Part shown: one piece after another, positions 60,529 to 64,000 of the stretch
Layout of the letters: each line of letters opens with the position of its first letter
Position numbering within the stretch: position 1 is the first letter of the stretch
Assembly (NCBI RefSeq): GCF_021699195.1
Contig: NZ_SSXE01000006.1
Location: 36,158 to 100,157, forward strand
Source of the DNA: Nonomuraea sp. MG754425
Lineage (GTDB): Bacteria > Actinomycetota > Actinomycetes > Streptosporangiales > Streptosporangiaceae
Direction: 5' to 3'
DNA: 64,000 nucleotides
The notes under the pieces: model-generated
Told to the model about the DNA's origin: nothing
The model's input: the letters and a program-made list of their open reading frames with translations, nothing else
The model's database searches: none
Translations under genes and position numbers: made by a program

Positions 60529-60798
60529 ATGGGGGCGAAGACGATCATGGACCTGATCGACGAAGCCAAGATCCCCTGTCGTACCGACCCTGACCTGTGG
60601 TTCGCCGAGTCGCCGGAGGACGTCGAGTTCGCCAAGGCGCTCTGCGGCAACTGCCCGATCCAGAAGGCCTGCCTGGCCCGCGCGCTCGAGCGCGAGGAGC
60701 CGTGGGGCGTCTGGGGTGGCGAACTGGTCCTCCGGGGAACGATCGTTCCCCGCAAGCGTCCGCGCGGGCGTCCCCGCAAGCACCCGGTCGCTGCCTGA
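60529..60798 (+). CDS. whiB7: WhiB7-type redox-sensitive transcriptional activator
   Basis: 89 aa. AAGGAG lies 7 nt before the ATG. Four Fe-S Cys (17, 39, 42, 48), the GVWGG turn, and the C-terminal AT-hook RGRPRKH identify WhiB7 (WblC in Streptomyces). It binds SigA and activates intrinsic antibiotic-resistance genes when ribosomes are stressed. The promoter, leader ORF and terminator upstream fit its known control. Confidence 0.95.
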   Translation: MGAKTIMDLIDEAKIPCRTDPDLWFAESPEDVEFAKALCGNCPIQKACLARALEREEPWGVWGGELVLRGTIVPRKRPRGRPRKHPVAA

Positions 60799-60833
60799 AA
60801 CTCGCACCTACGCACCAGAAAGTGAACACGCCG

Positions 60834-61028
60834 ATGACGACTCGACCGACCAGGAGCCGAGCAGTGCCGGATCTCATCCATGACTTGGTGAATGACCGAA
60901 TACAAACCCTCCACCGCGAGGCGGAGGAGCAACGCCTCATCATGCGCGTCACGCGCGTGCAGCGGGCGCGGCGCGGGGTCAAGCGGGCGAACGAGCGCCT
61001 GCACCGGGCCCTGAACCGCCAGTTCTGA
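60834..61028 (+). CDS. Small basic hypothetical protein downstream of whiB7
   Basis: 64 aa from ATG 60834 (GTG 60822 possible). Highly basic and helical (HREAEEQRLIMRVTRVQRAR). 35 bp after whiB7, before two strong terminators, so it is cotranscribed with whiB7. I do not recognise a family. The ribosome-binding site is weak. Confidence 0.55.
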   Translation: MTTRPTRSRAVPDLIHDLVNDRIQTLHREAEEQRLIMRVTRVQRARRGVKRANERLHRALNRQF

Positions 61029-61031
61029 CCC

Positions 61032-61062
61032 GGGAGATCCTGCCGCCGGCGCAGGATCTCCC
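61032..61062 (+). terminator. Hairpin terminator 1 after whiB7 operon
   Basis: GGGAGATCCTGC / GCAGGATCTCCC, 12-bp perfect stem with a 7-nt loop, immediately after the small basic gene. Confidence 0.75.
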
Positions 61063-61081
61063 CTTGGGTCGGATCCTTATA

Positions 61082-61119
61082 AAGAGCCGGGCGCAACCAG
61101 CGCCCGGCTCTTCCCTTTT
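61082..61119 (+). terminator. Hairpin terminator 2 after whiB7 operon
   Basis: AAGAGCCGGGCGC / GCGCCCGGCTCTT, 13-bp perfect stem with a 5-nt loop, followed by CCCTTTT. Confidence 0.85.
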
Positions 61120-61573
61120 GCCGGGCACCGGTGTGGCGGGATGCGGCGGGCTCGCGGTGCCAGGGGCGCGTCTTGTTCGCGTCGGCTGTCGGGATGTGGT
61201 CGGCTCGCGTCGGCCGAGGGGTGTGGCTGGTTCGGGTCGGCTGGTGGGTGGGGCGGTGTTAGCCGGAGGGTGCTGGCCCGACTTGGGCTGGTCTGGGGTG
61301 GCGGGCCTGGGTTCGGTTGGTTGGGTTGCGTTGGCCGAGTTGGGCTGGCTGGGTTGCGCTGGCTGATGGGGCACATGCGAGCGCGTGCCCCACCAGCCAG
61401 CCAACGAGCTGCCCACCCCAGTCACCCATAAGGCCCGTGCGGAAGATCGAAAACCTGATGGGAACAGTGCGGGCGGACAGCTCTGCTCATTCACCAACCC
61501 GTGCGTGCGCCGACCTCACGACGCCACCACGGTGCCGACTCACCGCACCACGACGGCGTCGGTCCTGGACGGC
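61120..61573. other. Gene-free region with G/T-rich degenerate repeats
   Basis: Between 61190 and 61370 the plus strand is strongly G/T-rich, with repeated GGGTTGCG, TTGGGCTGG and GGCTGG words, a marked strand asymmetry. The rest has no recognisable gene. The region separates whiB7 from the convergent small secreted gene. Confidence 0.55.
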
Positions 61574-61783
61574 TCAGCGGGCGGCGACGCAGCCCAGGGC
61601 CGGAACCTCCACGGGCTTGCCCCGTACCGATGGATTGACCATGGTGGTGAGTTCACCCGCGCCGGTGGCCAGGCACTCCGCGGCGCGAACCGGATCGACG
61701 ACGGCACCCGCGGCGGTGCCACTCGTGAACACCCCAACCGTGGCAAGGGCAACGACGGCCAGCAGGCGTGCGGGTCGGCGCAT
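61574..61783 (-). CDS. Small secreted two-Cys protein
   Basis: 69 aa from ATG 61783, 6 nt after GGGAGG (the ATG at 61789 touches it). Signal peptide RRPARLLAVVALATVGVFTS with cleavage near AGA-VV, giving a mature peptide of ~40 residues with two Cys (AAECLATG and PALGCVAAR) that could form a disulfide. An AT-rich promoter (TTGCCA, 15 nt, TAATTA on the minus strand, 61823-61849) lies upstream. Family not recognised. Confidence 0.65.
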   Translation of the reverse strand: MRRPARLLAVVALATVGVFTSGTAAGAVVDPVRAAECLATGAGELTTMVNPSVRGKPVEVPALGCVAAR

Positions 61784-61822
61784 CGGCATCCTCCCAAGAA
61801 AAGGTAACTGTGTGCACTCGAA

Positions 61823-61849
61823 TAATTACACAGAGTAGTCATCTGGCAA
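61823..61849 (-). promoter_or_regulatory. Probable promoter of the small secreted two-Cys gene
   Basis: On the minus strand, TTGCCA (61844-61849) and TAATTA (61823-61828) with a 15-nt spacer, about 40 bp before the start codon. The spacing is short for SigA, so confidence is moderate. Confidence 0.4.
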
Positions 61850-62027
61850 CAGGTCAGTGCACAAATTCCCGCCTCTCCTTCGCCGCCCCCCACCCCGAAA
61901 ACCAACAAGCTCGACATTCCGCACCAAGCAACCGGCTCCGACGCGTCAGCAGGCCCGCCATCGACCCCGACACGTCGGCAGGCCGGGCACGGGCAGGTCG
62001 TGTGCCCAACCTCACAGGACAGAACAG

Positions 62028-63362
62028 CTAGCCGATCGGCAGCGGTTCATCGTTCGGGTCGTCGGCGAAGCCGGGAACCCAGCGGATCACCTCGTCCCGG
62101 AAACGGGCCGTGGCGCCGAGCTGGCAGAGCACGCCGATGCCGGCCGCGTGGACGCGGTGGATGAGCGCGTACGAGGGCGGCAGGTTGAGCTGGCGGACCA
62201 CGTTCGTCGGGCGCAGGTCCGCGACACTGGCCGCCTGGGCCTGCAGCCACTCCCGGCTGAACGTGAACTCCTCCACCGCCGTCGGCTCCACGTACGGGGC
62301 GAGGAAGGCCCGCAGCGCGTCCGCGTCGATCTCGACGTTGTGGCGGATGAACCCCTCCTCGCGCAGGCCCGCCGTGACGGTCTCCATGTCTCCCTGGTTG
62401 AAGATGCGCGTGAGCTGGCCGAACGCCGGGGGATAGCCGCCGGGCAGCCGGTTGACCGCGCCGAAGTCGAGCACCCCCAGCTTGCCGTTGGCCAGCATCC
62501 GGAAGTTGCCCGGGTGCGGGTCGGCATGGAGCATCTTGACGCGCGCGGGGGAGCAGAACAGGAAGCGGACGAAGAGCAGGCCGGCCTGGTCGCGCTGCTC
62601 CTTGGTGCCCTCGAAGATGATGCGGGACAGCGGAGTGCCGTCCATCCACTCGCTGACCAGCACCATCTCGTTGGCCGCCACCACGTCGGGGACGTGGAAG
62701 TCGGGGTCCTCGTTGAACTCGGTGGCGAAGGCGTGTTGCGCCTCGGCCTCCTTCAGGTAGTCGAGTTCTTCCGCGATCCGCTCGCGCAACTCGCCGAGCA
62801 GGGCCTTCATGTCGAGACCGGGCAGCAGCGCGCCGAACAGCTTGCCCAGCCGGGCGAGCTGGGCGAAGTCGCCGAGCAGGGCCTTGCCCGCCCCTGGGTA
62901 CTGGATCTTGACGGCCACCTCCCGGCCGTCCTGCCACACTGCTTTGTGTACCTGGCCGATGGAGGCCGCGGCCGTCGGCTGGTCGTCGAACGACAGGAAG
63001 TGCCCGCGCCAGCCGTCGCCCAGTTGCTCTTCCAGAACCTTGTGGACCGCCGAGACGGGCAGCGGGGGAGCGGCGTCCTGGAGCTTGGTCAGCGTGGCGC
63101 GATAGGGCCCGGCGATCTCCTGCGGCAGCGCCGCCTCGAAGATGGACAACGCCTGGCCCAGCTTCATGGCGCCGCCCTTGAGCTCGCCGAGCACCTTGAA
63201 GACCTGCTCGGCGGTGCGCTGCTGAACCTCTTGGGCCACGATTTCCGCTGACTTGCCGCCGATGCGCTTGCCCAGCCCAAGGGCGGCACGACCGGCGTAG
63301 CTGAGTGGAAGGGTGGCCAGCTTGGCCGAACGCGTGACAGCACGGCGCGGGAGATCGCTCAC
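62028..63362 (-). CDS. ABC1/UbiB-family atypical kinase
   Basis: 444 aa from GTG 63362. Family hallmarks: the KxGQ motif in GAMKLGQALSI, the Ala-rich loop AAASIGQVHKA, VAVKIQYPG with the catalytic Lys, EELDYLKEAEAQ, HADPHPGNF and VLDFGAV. ABC1 proteins are ATPases/kinases linked to isoprenoid-lipid and quinone biology; in actinomycetes this one is regularly found between whiB7 and a ThiF-family gene. A small gap separates it from the ThiF gene, so they may be cotranscribed. Confidence 0.92.
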   Translation of the reverse strand: MSDLPRRAVTRSAKLATLPLSYAGRAALGLGKRIGGKSAEIVAQEVQQRTAEQVFKVLGELKGGAMKLGQALSIFEAALPQEIAGPYRATLTKLQDAAPPLPVSAVHKVLEEQLGDGWRGHFLSFDDQPTAAASIGQVHKAVWQDGREVAVKIQYPGAGKALLGDFAQLARLGKLFGALLPGLDMKALLGELRERIAEELDYLKEAEAQHAFATEFNEDPDFHVPDVVAANEMVLVSEWMDGTPLSRIIFEGTKEQRDQAGLLFVRFLFCSPARVKMLHADPHPGNFRMLANGKLGVLDFGAVNRLPGGYPPAFGQLTRIFNQGDMETVTAGLREEGFIRHNVEIDADALRAFLAPYVEPTAVEEFTFSREWLQAQAASVADLRPTNVVRQLNLPPSYALIHRVHAAGIGVLCQLGATARFRDEVIRWVPGFADDPNDEPLPIG

Positions 63363-63424
63363 ACTGATGCGCGGAACCTCGGCGAGATACCGCTTCCCCC
63401 CTTCGTGGTCGTCCTCTGAGCACG

Positions 63425-64000
63425 TCAGTCGCGGTCAGGTGCCATGACCATTCTTAGCGAATATGGATTGTTTCGCATACAACGACATTGCGGATGGATC
63501 TTCCACGACCGTCTTCTCCAGCGCCAATCAGGCGTTACTTCCATTGTGCCGTTGGTCACAGAGGGCATTCTGCCGTCGAGATAGGCGAGTGCGTGCCCGG
63601 CTGCCGCCGCCGCGACGACGGCGGAGAGCGCCACGTCACAGGCGATCTCGCCCGGTGGATAGCCGCCCAGCCGGGCCGTGACGATCGGCCAGTTGGCGTC
63701 GCGATCGCGCCGCGTCAGGTCGAGGCAGTGCAGGCAGGCGGTGTCTCCGGGCAGGACCAGCGGGCCGACGGTGCCGTGCCCCTCGAAGGCGGACACCAGG
63801 AGGTGGGGGATGCGCAGGGCGTCGAGATCGTTGACCAGCAGCATGTCCAGCGGGCCGACCGGGGCCAGGACGACGAGGTCGGGACGGTCCGACTTGTCAC
63901 CGAGGAACGGGCCCCCCGCCACCGCGTGCACGGTCGGCCCGCTGGACATGCTGCTGGTCAACGATCTCGACGCCCTGCGCATCCCCCACCTCCTGGTGTC
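63425..64000 (-). CDS. ThiF/TOMM-cyclodehydratase-like adenylyltransferase, C-terminal part
   Basis: Partial. Residues read from ~63930 to 63425 match the C-terminal half of an E1-like adenylyltransferase: RPDLVVLAPVGPLD, IPHLLVSAFEGHGTVGPLVL, CLHCLDLTRRDRDANWP and a terminal HPQCRC, where the CxxC and CxC pairs bind zinc. The open frame continues to the window edge, but bases 63931-64000 are an inverted copy of 63792-63861, so the N-terminal residues read there are not the real protein. The full gene would extend beyond the window. Confidence 0.7.
   Translation of the reverse strand, partial: DTRRWGMRRASRSLTSSMSSGPTVHAVAGGPFLGDKSDRPDLVVLAPVGPLDMLLVNDLDALRIPHLLVSAFEGHGTVGPLVLPGDTACLHCLDLTRRDRDANWPIVTARLGGYPPGEIACDVALSAVVAAAAAGHALAYLDGRMPSVTNGTMEVTPDWRWRRRSWKIHPQCRCMRNNPYSLRMVMAPDRD
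63792..64000. repeat. Perfect 70-bp inverted repeat at the window edge
   Basis: 63931-64000 is the exact reverse complement of 63792-63861, with a 69-bp spacer. Identity stops abruptly at the inner edge and runs off the window at the outer edge. Both arms are ThiF coding sequence. Confidence 0.95.

Noticed and set aside
63425..64000. TOMM/azole RiPP biosynthesis cluster
   Set aside because: Only the end of one adenylyltransferase-like gene is visible, with no YcaO protein or precursor. The same gene often sits beside the ABC1 kinase in actinomycetes without such a cluster.
1..64000. tRNA, rRNA, insertion sequences or phage genes
   Set aside because: Scanned by eye for cloverleaf ends, transposase motifs and integrase motifs; none was recognised. 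A tRNAscan-SE and ISfinder search would settle it.

Overview
The window is high-G+C, gene-dense DNA with frequent GTG starts and many 4-7 nt gene overlaps. Gene content (WhiB7 with an RGRPR AT-hook, AdnA/AdnB-type helicase-nucleases, UvrD2, DUF3107, a mycoredoxin-like glutaredoxin, MpaB, DUF6758, and the htrA-tatB-mrp order) indicates an actinomycete. The overall set resembles the Streptosporangiaceae (Nonomuraea-like), but that placement is inference from gene families only. No tRNA, rRNA, insertion sequence or CRISPR array was seen.

Layout. 1-6.2 kb: envelope and housekeeping genes (HtrA-like protease, TatB, Mrp, a MarR regulator with its own palindrome, a DUF1003 + MgtE-N/CBS pair). 6.2-18.1 kb: an EamA transporter, a CoA-ester lyase, a possible heme membrane protein with a secreted partner, a CPBP protease, a 990-aa membrane-anchored Asp-box protein, two small metabolic genes, a metallo-beta-lactamase-fold protein that has lost its metal ligands, a RecB-like nuclease and an MFS exporter. 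18-27.4 kb: an alpha/beta hydrolase-MpaB operon, a DEAD-box helicase, a ferritin-like protein, DUF3107, a TetR regulator and a non-homologous end-joining locus (split LigD polymerase and ligase genes divergent from Ku).

27.4-31.9 kb is the most unusual part. Three paralogous small secreted His/Gly/Trp/Asn-rich proteins (here called A, B and C) flank a short-chain dehydrogenase and its TetR regulator, which share two perfect 17-bp operators. A and C are in opposite orientation and share about 200 bp of AT-rich upstream DNA with the same candidate promoter and a hairpin that keeps its pairing despite base changes. I recognise no described family for them.

31.9-49.2 kb: an alpha/beta hydrolase, MoeZ, a tandemly duplicated cassette of a membrane protein plus a mycosin-like subtilase, an alkyltransferase-like protein, a large teichoic-acid-type glycerophosphotransferase, a Nudix hydrolase, and AdnA/AdnB. 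49.2-54.5 kb: a four-gene NIS siderophore operon (ATP-grasp, two IucA/IucC synthetases, PLP decarboxylase) in the pvsA-B-D-E order of vibrioferrin, without an exporter, behind a near-consensus DmdR/IdeR iron box. 54.6-64 kb: NudC, mycoredoxin, a secreted hydrolase, UvrD2, an acyl-CoA thioesterase, whiB7 with a long leader (promoter, leader ORF and intrinsic terminator), a small secreted two-Cys protein, an ABC1 kinase, and the end of a ThiF-family gene. The last 70 bases are an exact inverted copy of 63792-63861, which disrupts the ThiF gene and may be an assembly fold-back.
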